Source: Desulfobacteraceae bacterium (lineage in GTDB: Bacteria; Desulfobacterota; Desulfobacteria; Desulfobacterales; Desulfosalsimonadaceae). From it: a stretch of 39,313 bases of DNA. A program made the position numbers and the translations under genes. The notes under the pieces were generated by a model. It did not search any database, was not told the DNA's origin, and was given only the letters and a program-made list of their open reading frames with translations. The stretch lies in the NCBI GenBank assembly GCA_011389515.1, contig JAABUA010000028.1:1-39313 (forward strand), written 5' to 3'. Positions 33,226 through 39,313 of the stretch are shown here, in pieces. Within the stretch, counting starts at the first letter, position 1. Every line of letters starts with the position of its first letter.

Positions 33226-34605
33226 ATGCCTCACATACTTCAAAAATATTATCCATGGCGGAATCTCCTTTTTGTTTTCGGGGAAGGACTGCTCATTTTC
33301 CTGATCATAAACGCTGTTTTTCTTTTTTTTACAGGTTATGAAAATTACATCGAATTGTTGTCCTTATATATATTCCGGGCAATTGTGGTCACATTTGTCT
33401 TTCAGTTGTGTTTTTATTATTTTGATCTATATAACATTCCGATCATTCCCCGGTTTTCCGATCATATTCTCGAGGTGCTGCAGGCCTTCGGTTTCGGCTG
33501 CATACTCCTTGCGGTAATTTATTTTATCATTCCCATGCTCAGTATTTCAACCCGGGTTTTCTGGACGGTTTTGCTATATGCAGGCGTGGTTATTTTTCTA
33601 TGGCGGTTTTTTTATTTCAAGGTGCTCGAGCGTCGATTATTTACCCAGTCCATCGCCCTTATCGGCACGGGGAGGACCGCTGGTGAACTTGTTTCCATCA
33701 TCGAGGAAAAAAAAGACTCCGGCTTTAAGATTGTCGCATTCGTGGGTGAAGACAACCCAAGTATTATTCCACGGGATATTCCGGTATTCGCCGATATAAA
33801 AGACCTGTATTCGCTTTGCGTAAACAATGCCGTAGAAAAAATTGTGATTGCAATCGATGAGAAACGGGGCATGCCAATGCATGATCTGATCAAGTACAAG
33901 TTTATGGGTATACAGGTTGTCGATGTCGTAAACTTTTACGAGAATCTTACGGGGAAGATCATGGTTGAGCATGTAAACCCATCGTGGCTGCTCTTTTCAA
34001 ACGGCTTTTATGTGGGTATCACAAAACGGGTGATCAAAAGAATGATGGATCTTTCCGTCGCATTGATCATGCTTTTGCTTGCATTGCCCATTTTCCTGCT
34101 GAGCGCGGTTATCATCAAACTTGAATCGCCGGGTGAGATCCTCTACCGTCAGGAACGGGTCGGAAAAAACGGGAAGGTGTTTACTGTCATAAAATTCCGT
34201 TCCATGCGTTCAGACGCGGAAAGAGACGGGCCGGTATGGGCCAGGGATGAAGATGACAGGGTCACGCGGTACGGGCGGTTTATCAGGAAGGCTCGCATAG
34301 ATGAACTGCCGCAGTTGATTAATGTTATTAAGGGCGACATGTCTTTTGTAGGGCCACGCCCCGAGCGCCCGGTTTTTGTCGAAGACCTGGCAAAAAGCAT
34401 TCCGTTTTACACCATACGGCATATCGTAAAACCGGGTATCACCGGATGGGCGCAGGTTTCATATCCATACGGTGCTTCTGAAGAAGACGCCCTGCGAAAG
34501 CTTGAATACGATTTATATTATATAAAAAATTTATCCATCGTAATGGACCTTGCGACCATATTTCAGACGATTAAAGTGGTGTTGTTCCAGAAAGGGTCCA
34601 GATAG
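33226..34605 (+). CDS. Undecaprenyl-phosphate sugar phosphotransferase (EpsB/WbaP type)
   Basis: A 459-residue inner-membrane enzyme that starts polysaccharide repeat assembly by moving a sugar-1-phosphate onto undecaprenyl phosphate. There are four or five N-terminal helices (LLFVFGEGLLIFLIINAVF; LLSLYIFRAIVVTFVFQL), then a CoA-binding-like nucleotide domain (SIALIGTGRTAGELVSII). A further hydrophobic helix (LSVALIMLLLALPIFLLS) precedes the catalytic domain, with KFRSMRSDAE, RVTRYGRFIRKARIDELPQL, MSFVGPRPERP and KPGITGWAQV. Layout matches TIGR03013, the XrtA-linked sugar transferase. It lies in the same run as the kinase and Wzz-like genes. Confidence 0.94.
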   Translation: MPHILQKYYPWRNLLFVFGEGLLIFLIINAVFLFFTGYENYIELLSLYIFRAIVVTFVFQLCFYYFDLYNIPIIPRFSDHILEVLQAFGFGCILLAVIYFIIPMLSISTRVFWTVLLYAGVVIFLWRFFYFKVLERRLFTQSIALIGTGRTAGELVSIIEEKKDSGFKIVAFVGEDNPSIIPRDIPVFADIKDLYSLCVNNAVEKIVIAIDEKRGMPMHDLIKYKFMGIQVVDVVNFYENLTGKIMVEHVNPSWLLFSNGFYVGITKRVIKRMMDLSVALIMLLLALPIFLLSAVIIKLESPGEILYRQERVGKNGKVFTVIKFRSMRSDAERDGPVWARDEDDRVTRYGRFIRKARIDELPQLINVIKGDMSFVGPRPERPVFVEDLAKSIPFYTIRHIVKPGITGWAQVSYPYGASEEDALRKLEYDLYYIKNLSIVMDLATIFQTIKVVLFQKGSR

Positions 34606-34634
34606 TCATACATGAATTAACCAGGATGATTGTA

Positions 34635-36149
34635 ATGGGAGACGTATTGACATCCTCGCAACAGGAAATAGCAAGGTTATCGAGCAACAGCAAGTTTTTG
34701 TTCGACCTGCTGCCGGACATGCTGTTTATCATTAAGAACGATTTCGTTATTGAACGCATGAACAAAGCGGCTATTGACCGGTTCGATAATCAGCAGGGGC
34801 GCAAATGCCATGAGGTGATCGTGGGCCTTCATTCTCCATGTGATACAGCGTTCTGCCCATTTACCTGCAAAAACGGCGAGAAGGATTACGGTAAGGTTTT
34901 TGAAAGGAAGCTAAGCGATTCCTTTTACGTCGAGTATAGCCACGTCCCTTTTGAGGGATACCGCGAAGACAGCCTTACACTTCTTATACTTCGCGATACG
35001 ACAGAGAAAAAGCTCCATGAAATGGAGCTTGAGAAATACAGCAAAAATATTGAAAAAGTCCTCAAGGAAAAGATCGCTGTCTTGAAGGAAAGCGAAATTG
35101 AGCGACGTCAATTGTACAACGAAGTGAACTATCTGAAGAAGGAGACCGAACGGTTTACCGGACAGGATAAGATGATCGGGGAAAGCAAGCCGATCCGCGA
35201 TCTTCGTGAAATGATATACCAGGTGGCTGCATCCAGCGCTACTGTACTGATTACCGGCGAGTCCGGCACGGGTAAGGAGTTGATTGCCGATCTTGTCTAC
35301 AAGCACAGCAACCGAACAGGCAAGTCGTATCTCAAGTTCAATTGCGCGGCGGTTGCGGAAAGCCTGCTTGAGAGCGATCTCTTCGGCTATGAAAAGGGTG
35401 CTTTTACCGGGGCGGCAACCACCCATAAGGGGAAATTCGAGGAAGCCGACAGCGGGACGATTTTCCTCGACGAAATCGGTGACATCAGCCCCAAAATGCA
35501 ATCGGGCCTGCTGCGGGTTCTGCAGGAAGGAGAAGTGCTGCGGATAGGTTCCAATAAGCCAATCAAGGTGGATGTGCGGATTATTGCCGCCACCAATTCA
35601 GACCTCGAGGAGTCCGTAAAAAGTGGAAAATTCCGGGAAGACCTCTATTACCGTTTGAATGTTATCAATCTTCGTCAGGTTCCCCTGCGGGAACGCAAGG
35701 AAGACATTGTTTTTCTTGCGACGAGTTTTCTGGCAAAATACCGGGAAAGATTCAACAAGGAAGTGACTTTTCTGCCAAACAGTGCGGTTGAACTGCTGCT
35801 GGCCTATGACTGGCCCGGCAATGTACGGGAGTTGGAAAATGTCATACAGCGGGCTGTGCTGCTTTCCAGGGATGGTATGATTTCTCCAGGAACCTTGGGT
35901 ATCAAGCCGTATAACGAAAAGAATCAAGACGGTAAGTCGGATTCATTTTCCATTGAACAGTTCATGAATCTACCGTTGAAGGAGAGCCTCTCATCATTCG
36001 AAGCCGAGATCATTTTCAATGTGTTAAAAAAAACGGAAGGGAAAATTGATGCGGCCTGCGAGCAACTCGGCCTGGCAAAGACCACTCTATATGAAAAAAT
36101 GAAACGCTATGGAATAAATTCAAAACAGATGGCGCAAAAGGAAGGTTGA
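34635..36149 (+). CDS. PAS-domain sigma-54-dependent transcription activator
   Basis: A 504-residue enhancer-binding protein. It has an N-terminal PAS-like domain (about 20-125) with four cysteines (Cys58, 69, 74, 78), then a coiled coil (130-172). The AAA+ domain follows: Walker A GESGTGKE at 207-214, GAFTGA at 254-259 for sigma-54 contact, FLDEIGDIS Walker B, and WPGNVRELENVIQRA. The C-terminus is a Fis-type helix-turn-helix (IDAACEQLGLAKTTLYEKMK). No receiver domain is present, so it differs from PrsR and seems to sense a signal itself. ATG 34635 is chosen with AGGA 8 nt upstream; an in-frame ATG at 34626 is an alternative. A sigma-54 promoter before the PEP-CTERM gene (37246) is a likely target. 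Confidence 0.93.
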   Translation: MGDVLTSSQQEIARLSSNSKFLFDLLPDMLFIIKNDFVIERMNKAAIDRFDNQQGRKCHEVIVGLHSPCDTAFCPFTCKNGEKDYGKVFERKLSDSFYVEYSHVPFEGYREDSLTLLILRDTTEKKLHEMELEKYSKNIEKVLKEKIAVLKESEIERRQLYNEVNYLKKETERFTGQDKMIGESKPIRDLREMIYQVAASSATVLITGESGTGKELIADLVYKHSNRTGKSYLKFNCAAVAESLLESDLFGYEKGAFTGAATTHKGKFEEADSGTIFLDEIGDISPKMQSGLLRVLQEGEVLRIGSNKPIKVDVRIIAATNSDLEESVKSGKFREDLYYRLNVINLRQVPLRERKEDIVFLATSFLAKYRERFNKEVTFLPNSAVELLLAYDWPGNVRELENVIQRAVLLSRDGMISPGTLGIKPYNEKNQDGKSDSFSIEQFMNLPLKESLSSFEAEIIFNVLKKTEGKIDAACEQLGLAKTTLYEKMKRYGINSKQMAQKEG

Positions 36150-36152
36150 GAA

Positions 36153-36386
36153 GTGGCCCGTTATTTGCATGTCTTACGTTCACAGGGTAATCTGTTTGGC
36201 TCTAAATTATCAACCCTTGCTTCGGGTTATTGGGGTAATGATCATGGGTATGCCAGAAAACGGGATATGCAAAAACGGTTGTTCGCATTTCTCAAGGGAA
36301 ATGAGGATCTGCAAACTGTTTACCAATGGGATTTATATGCCGTTGAAGTCTCATGTCGAGAGCTTTTGCATGACACAGCGATATGA
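36153..36386 (+). CDS. Possible small protein (77 codons), unrecognised
   Basis: A GTG-started frame begins 3 bp after the activator's stop, with AAGGAAGG 7 nt upstream, and encodes a mixed polar/hydrophobic chain with a helical-looking end (FLKGNEDLQTVYQWDLYAV). I recognise no family. It could be a real small gene co-translated with the activator, or chance, because a competing frame leading into the PilZ gene overlaps it. Codon use does not settle the question. Confidence 0.3.
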   Translation: MARYLHVLRSQGNLFGSKLSTLASGYWGNDHGYARKRDMQKRLFAFLKGNEDLQTVYQWDLYAVEVSCRELLHDTAI

Positions 36387-36417
36387 AATGTGTTTTACCT
36401 ACAAGAAATATTTTCTT

Positions 36418-36801
36418 ATGAAAAAACTCGAGACGCGCAGCGATCGGGAAGAAACCAGAGATTCCACAGGAAGGCGCCATCATGTGCGTATTGCCGAAAA
36501 ACGAAACGTTGTTTTGCGCACATGTGATTCATTGGGTATCACGGTCGGCGATTTTATCGAAAGGGCCATGACCGTTGATTTCAGCCAGGGGGGTATGCGG
36601 GTGATCACAAACAGGGGGATTTCTCCTGAGACCTATCTCCTTTTCGATTTTGGCGATGATTTTCTCATTCCACGCCTTCAGGGAGTAGCGCAATTACGCT
36701 GGCAGAAAAAACTGGAAGACGATCCTCAACGCATGGAAGCCGGCATGGTTTTCAAAGACGGCTTCAGCCAGTCGGCCCTTGCGGTAGAACTCGGGATGTA
36801 A
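36418..36801 (+). CDS. PilZ domain protein, probable c-di-GMP receptor
   Basis: A 127-residue single PilZ domain. The two c-di-GMP-binding motifs are intact: RHHVR (RxxxR form, Arg20-Arg24) and DFSQGG (DxSxxG form, residues 54-59), with the beta-barrel strands between and after them (YLLFDFGDDF; GVAQLRWQKK; EAGMVFKDGF). The start is uncertain. ATG 36418 gives the complete domain without extra sequence; the frame stays open upstream to ATG 36169, adding 83 residues that look unlike protein. Location after the sigma-54 activator and beside exopolysaccharide genes suggests that c-di-GMP controls export or synthesis. Confidence 0.82.
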   Translation: MKKLETRSDREETRDSTGRRHHVRIAEKRNVVLRTCDSLGITVGDFIERAMTVDFSQGGMRVITNRGISPETYLLFDFGDDFLIPRLQGVAQLRWQKKLEDDPQRMEAGMVFKDGFSQSALAVELGM

Positions 36802-36836
36802 CACGTCGTATTTGTTTCTTCTTTTTTTTCCGGAAC

Positions 36837-36859
36837 CCCGGACAGGCTTTCCGGGTTTT
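36837..36859 (+). terminator. Probable terminator after the PilZ gene
   Basis: CCCGGA (36837-36842) pairs with TCCGGG (36850-36855) over a 7-nt loop, followed by TTTT; an overlapping alternative stem CCGGAA/TTCCGG exists. It is short, so only moderately convincing, but is well placed 36 nt after the stop. Confidence 0.55.
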
Positions 36860-37245
36860 CGGAATTATTTTTTTTGGATGTTTTCAGTGATTGCGCATTG
36901 TTATATCAGCAGGGCTTTTGCCTTATGAGTCTCTCGTTGCCATCCGTTATACATAATTTCTTTTTTTCAAAATAAATTATAACAAAAACAAATAGTTAAA
37001 TAGCTACAGTCTTTTCCGGAAAACCGTTTTTTGAAATCCGACCTTTCGCAGTGGGATTCCGGATTTCTGAAATTTCGTTTGTCCTGCCGGATTTTTTCTC
37101 ATATTTCTCCCGGATTCATCCGGTCATCTTCCATTTTTTGCCGAATTTTTTGTCCCTCACTAATATTCAATATATATAAAGTTCAATTATTTATATACTT
37201 AAATACATTCGTTCTCTCCATCAATCAGCCCGTTTTCGACATATA
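36860..37245. other. AT-rich intergenic region upstream of the PEP-CTERM gene
   Basis: About 390 bp with no gene, strongly AT- and pyrimidine-rich. TATATAAA (37173-37180) and TTTATATA (37190-37197) form an inverted repeat with a 9-bp spacer, 49 bp upstream of the sigma-54 promoter. This could be an activator binding site, though random AT-richness can produce such pairs. Confidence 0.4.
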
Positions 37246-37261
37246 TGGCATATAAGTTGCA
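37246..37261 (+). promoter_or_regulatory. Sigma-54 (RpoN) promoter of the PEP-CTERM gene
   Basis: TGGCATATAAGTTGCA matches the -24/-12 consensus (TGGCAC-N5-TTGCA) in every key position except one, with correct spacing. Transcription would start near 37273, giving a leader of ~130 nt. A sigma-54 activator is encoded 1.1 kb upstream. Confidence 0.8.
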
Positions 37262-37272
37262 AAGTTAATAAA

Positions 37273-37405
37273 TAAGATCCGTTTTGAAATCAAAAAGGAT
37301 CTATTGAATTGCGATTTTCGGTATCTTGAAAAGTGATACTGGAAAAACAGCGCGAAGCAAACCGTAGCTGTATAATCAAAGGATTAATTACATAGGAGGT
37401 GCATT
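37273..37405 (+). promoter_or_regulatory. Structured 5' leader of the PEP-CTERM gene
   Basis: The leader holds successive hairpins: AGATCC(G)TTTT against AAAA(A)GGATCT (about 37275-37302), GTATC/GATAC around an A-rich loop (about 37321-37339), and ACAGC/GCTGT enclosing GCGAAGCAAACCGTA (about 37347-37371). It ends in a strong TAGGAGGTG ribosome site. The last element has words reminiscent of c-di-GMP-I riboswitch loops, but the conserved core is not complete, so no riboswitch is called. Confidence 0.4.
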
Positions 37406-38128
37406 ATGAAAAGAAAAAAATGTTTGATCAAGGTTGCCTTGGTATTCTTGGCCTTTTTCTACTTAGCAGGAAATGCCATGGCAATTCCGACGCTAAATTC
37501 GGAGAGGGATTTAAAAGATTTCCTGGGTGCCGGCACGTATCAGAATTTTTTACCGGATGGAGTGGATTCCTACTGGAACCTAAATGATACCCAGGGGTAT
37601 GCTGTAACGTTGCTTGCAGAGGCGGGCTTGTCCGACATCACGTCATTTGGCATTTATTCCCTATCGGATTATACCGATACAATGCTATTGCTTGGTCCTG
37701 GTAGTAATAATACGGAATTTGCTTCACCGTATAACCGCTTCGGTTTCTATATTCAAATTGGAAACTTCGATGAGGATGGTTACCGGTGGTACAGCGACAG
37801 TACGTTAAATACATGGTATGATGGCGGATATCCCGTTGCTTACGCACAGGACCACATGCTTGCATACCAGGGAGATGGCAGAAGCCTTGAATATGGCAAC
37901 GGTCAGTCGATCATATGGGGAGCAAGTGACTACATTCTGGCATGGGAGGATCTCGCAATCGGTTACAGTTCGGATTTCGGAGGAAAAGCGGACAGGGATT
38001 ACAATGACCTCCTGGTGATGGTGCAAGGCGTCACCAGGGTGCCTGAGCCTGCCGCTCTTCTGCTCTTAGGTATAGGCCTTGCGGGTCTCGCTGGTTTCAT
38101 GCGACGCAGGAAGATCCATAAAGACTAA
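37406..38128 (+). CDS. PEP-CTERM sorting-domain protein with DUF4114 domain
   Basis: A 240-residue secreted protein. It has a signal peptide (LIKVALVFLAFFYLAGNAMA) and a body of beta-rich sequence. Near the end of the body is the DUF4114 signature (ILAWEDLAIGYSSDFGGKAD, then DRDYNDLLVMVQG). The terminal sorting signal starts at about residue 212: VPEPAALLLLGIGLAGLAG followed by basic FMRRRK. Exosortase XrtA recognises and processes such tails, so this is a likely target released to the surface or matrix. AGGAGGTG precedes the ATG, a sigma-54 promoter lies ~145 bp upstream, and a strong terminator follows, so it is a single-gene unit. AT-richer than the genes before it. Confidence 0.95.
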   Translation: MKRKKCLIKVALVFLAFFYLAGNAMAIPTLNSERDLKDFLGAGTYQNFLPDGVDSYWNLNDTQGYAVTLLAEAGLSDITSFGIYSLSDYTDTMLLLGPGSNNTEFASPYNRFGFYIQIGNFDEDGYRWYSDSTLNTWYDGGYPVAYAQDHMLAYQGDGRSLEYGNGQSIIWGASDYILAWEDLAIGYSSDFGGKADRDYNDLLVMVQGVTRVPEPAALLLLGIGLAGLAGFMRRRKIHKD

Positions 38129-38229
38129 TTGTTATAACTTTTATAAAATATGTAGAATGAGCGGAAAGACAAACAGAAGATTCGGTTGCCGCTGAATTGA
38201 CAAAAAAGGTGATTTTTGTCCGGGCAACT

Positions 38230-38269
38230 AAAAAATCGTTCTGCAACCATATTGCAGAACGATTTTTTT
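38230..38269 (+). terminator. Rho-independent terminator after the PEP-CTERM gene
   Basis: AAATCGTTCTGCAA pairs perfectly with TTGCAGAACGATTT around a 5-nt loop (38247-38251), flanked by an A run on the left and a T run on the right. With T/A runs on both sides it could stop transcription from either direction. Confidence 0.93.
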
Positions 38270-38400
38270 GTCTGAAAATTCCGTGACAAACAGGACTTTG
38301 ATGTTACTATTAACACAGGATGTGCAACTAAAAAACAGGATTTTCGATCGCGCTTACATCTATGCGGGCGTACGCGGCATACGCAATGACCGGAAAAAAT

Positions 38401-39231
38401 ATGCAGAATTATTTGACGATAGATGTTGAAGACTATTTCCAGGTGGCCGCTTTTTCAGATATTGTTTCATCGCGGGATTGGGACGTAATGGAGCAACGGG
38501 TGCATTCGCCAATGGCGACGATTTTGCACATACTGAAAAAGCAAGGCGTTCATGCAACTTTTTTTGTGGTAGGCTGGATTGCGGAAAAATATCCTGAAAT
38601 CGTTCATGCCATTGCTGCAAACGGGCATGAGATAGGCTGCCACAGCTACTGGCATCGCAAGATCTACGATCTGACGCCGGAAGCCTTCAGGGAGGATACG
38701 TTACGGGCAAAGGCGGTCCTTGAAAGGCTTTCCAATAAAAAAGTCACCGCTTACCGGGCGCCCAGCTACTCCATTACCAAAAAATCCCTGTGGGCGCTGG
38801 ATATCCTTAAGGAAGCAGGCTTCACGACAGATTCTAGTATTTTCCCCATTCGGCATGATTTGTATGGCATCCCGGATGCCCCTCGCTTCAGATACAAACT
38901 GCCCCGGCATGGCATTGAAGAGTTTCCTATTTCGACGGCGGTTATTTTCGGACGAAGAGTACCGGTATCCGGAGGGGGATATTTCCGGCTTTTTCCTTAC
39001 TGGTTTACGAAGCTGGCTTTGAAAAGTATCAATCAAAAGGAAAAACAGCCATTTGTATTTTACCTTCATCCATGGGAAATCGATCCTGAGCAGCCCCGGT
39101 TCAAAAATGCCCGGCTGTTTTCCAAATTCAGACATTATAATAACCTTGATAAAACCAGGATCCGGTTTGAACGTTTGCTGAATGATTTTCAATTTATCCC
39201 CCTGCCGAAAAACAGCGGGGCGCATTCATAA
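38401..39231 (+). CDS. XrtA-system polysaccharide deacetylase
   Basis: A 276-residue NodB-type carbohydrate esterase (TIGR03006/DUF3473 type). The metal site is made by DVEDYFQ (Asp8, Asp11) and GHEIGCHSYWHR (two histidines). YRAPSYSITKKSLWAL and YLHPWEIDPEQPRF complete the family pattern; the last segment belongs to the DUF3473 tail that marks exosortase-linked members. It probably removes acetyl groups from the exopolysaccharide precursor. ATG 38401 is chosen (GGAAAAAAT upstream); in-frame ATGs at 38362 and 38386 are weaker. More XrtA genes, including exosortase, may follow beyond the window. Confidence 0.93.
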   Translation: MQNYLTIDVEDYFQVAAFSDIVSSRDWDVMEQRVHSPMATILHILKKQGVHATFFVVGWIAEKYPEIVHAIAANGHEIGCHSYWHRKIYDLTPEAFREDTLRAKAVLERLSNKKVTAYRAPSYSITKKSLWALDILKEAGFTTDSSIFPIRHDLYGIPDAPRFRYKLPRHGIEEFPISTAVIFGRRVPVSGGGYFRLFPYWFTKLALKSINQKEKQPFVFYLHPWEIDPEQPRFKNARLFSKFRHYNNLDKTRIRFERLLNDFQFIPLPKNSGAHS

Positions 39232-39313
39232 GACGGGTGTGATCGGCCCGTCTGCACCATTGGGAAAAACATCTGTAGGGAGCGGCAAAACGCATCTGCC
39301 CCCGAAAGGGGCG

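Noticed and set aside
37321-37375. c-di-GMP-I (GEMM) riboswitch before the PEP-CTERM gene
   Set aside because: Only short word similarity; the conserved GGCAAACC-GAAA-GACGCAAAGC order is not present.
1-39313. CRISPR arrays, tRNA or rRNA genes, integrases, insertion sequences
   Set aside because: No regularly spaced repeats, cloverleaf-like sequences or transposase motifs were found on either strand by eye.
39240-39313. Hairpins GACGGG/CCCGTC and CCCC-GAAA-GGGG at the right edge
   Set aside because: No T tract follows either stem and the window ends, so a terminator or RNA element cannot be supported.

Overview
The window reads as a chromosomal stretch from an anaerobic Desulfobacterota-type bacterium (Desulfobacterales-like). 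That placement is an inference from the gene mix: Fe-S and molybdopterin acyl-CoA catabolism, HypAB, and an XrtA/PEP-CTERM exopolysaccharide locus. No rRNA or other marker gene is present to prove it. Genes are densely packed. The first ~15 kb is GC-rich, and the last few kb, especially 36.8-38.4 kb, are clearly AT-richer.

Layout. (1) 1-1.84 kb: the end of malate synthase and isocitrate lyase (glyoxylate bypass), closed by a very strong terminator. (2) 1.9-11.6 kb: an acyl-CoA catabolic region read in both directions from one divergent promoter at about 5.33-5.42 kb. Leftward lie acyl-CoA dehydrogenase, an MFS carrier and a ferredoxin-nitroreductase. Rightward lie etfB, etfA, an SDR dehydrogenase, a 4Fe-4S protein and a molybdopterin oxidoreductase. 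(3) 11.6-15.5 kb: UspA, a crotonase-fold protein, a tRNA-queuosine mannosyltransferase-like protein and a lipoprotein SppA-type protease. (4) 15.6-20.6 kb: a leftward operon of GrpE-like protein, divergent Hsp70 and a membrane-anchored protein with two degenerate J-like domains and a DUF1566 end. It looks like a self-contained specialised chaperone machine. (5) 20.9-22.0 kb: hypA and hypB without hydrogenase genes. (6) 22.4-23.9 kb: an L,D-transpeptidase followed by a small alanine-zipper lipoprotein with a C-terminal lysine, resembling a Braun-lipoprotein attachment pair. (7) 24.0-39.2 kb: an XrtA/PEP-CTERM exopolysaccharide locus. It holds the system ATPase, TPR lipoprotein PrsT with a metallophosphatase, Wza-type export protein, outer-membrane barrel, Wzz-type protein, BY-kinase, sugar transferase, a sigma-54 activator, PilZ protein, a PEP-CTERM target protein and a polysaccharide deacetylase. 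The exosortase itself is not in the window.

The most unusual non-coding signal is a short, almost perfectly symmetric repeat of about 130-140 bp with terminal inverted repeats and a conserved central palindrome. It is present three times: in the etfB leader (5490-5630), downstream of hypB (20694-20821, inverted) and over the stop codon of the lipoprotein gene (23747-23855). A good sigma-54 promoter lies upstream of the PEP-CTERM gene, which links that gene to the sigma-54 activator encoded in the same locus.
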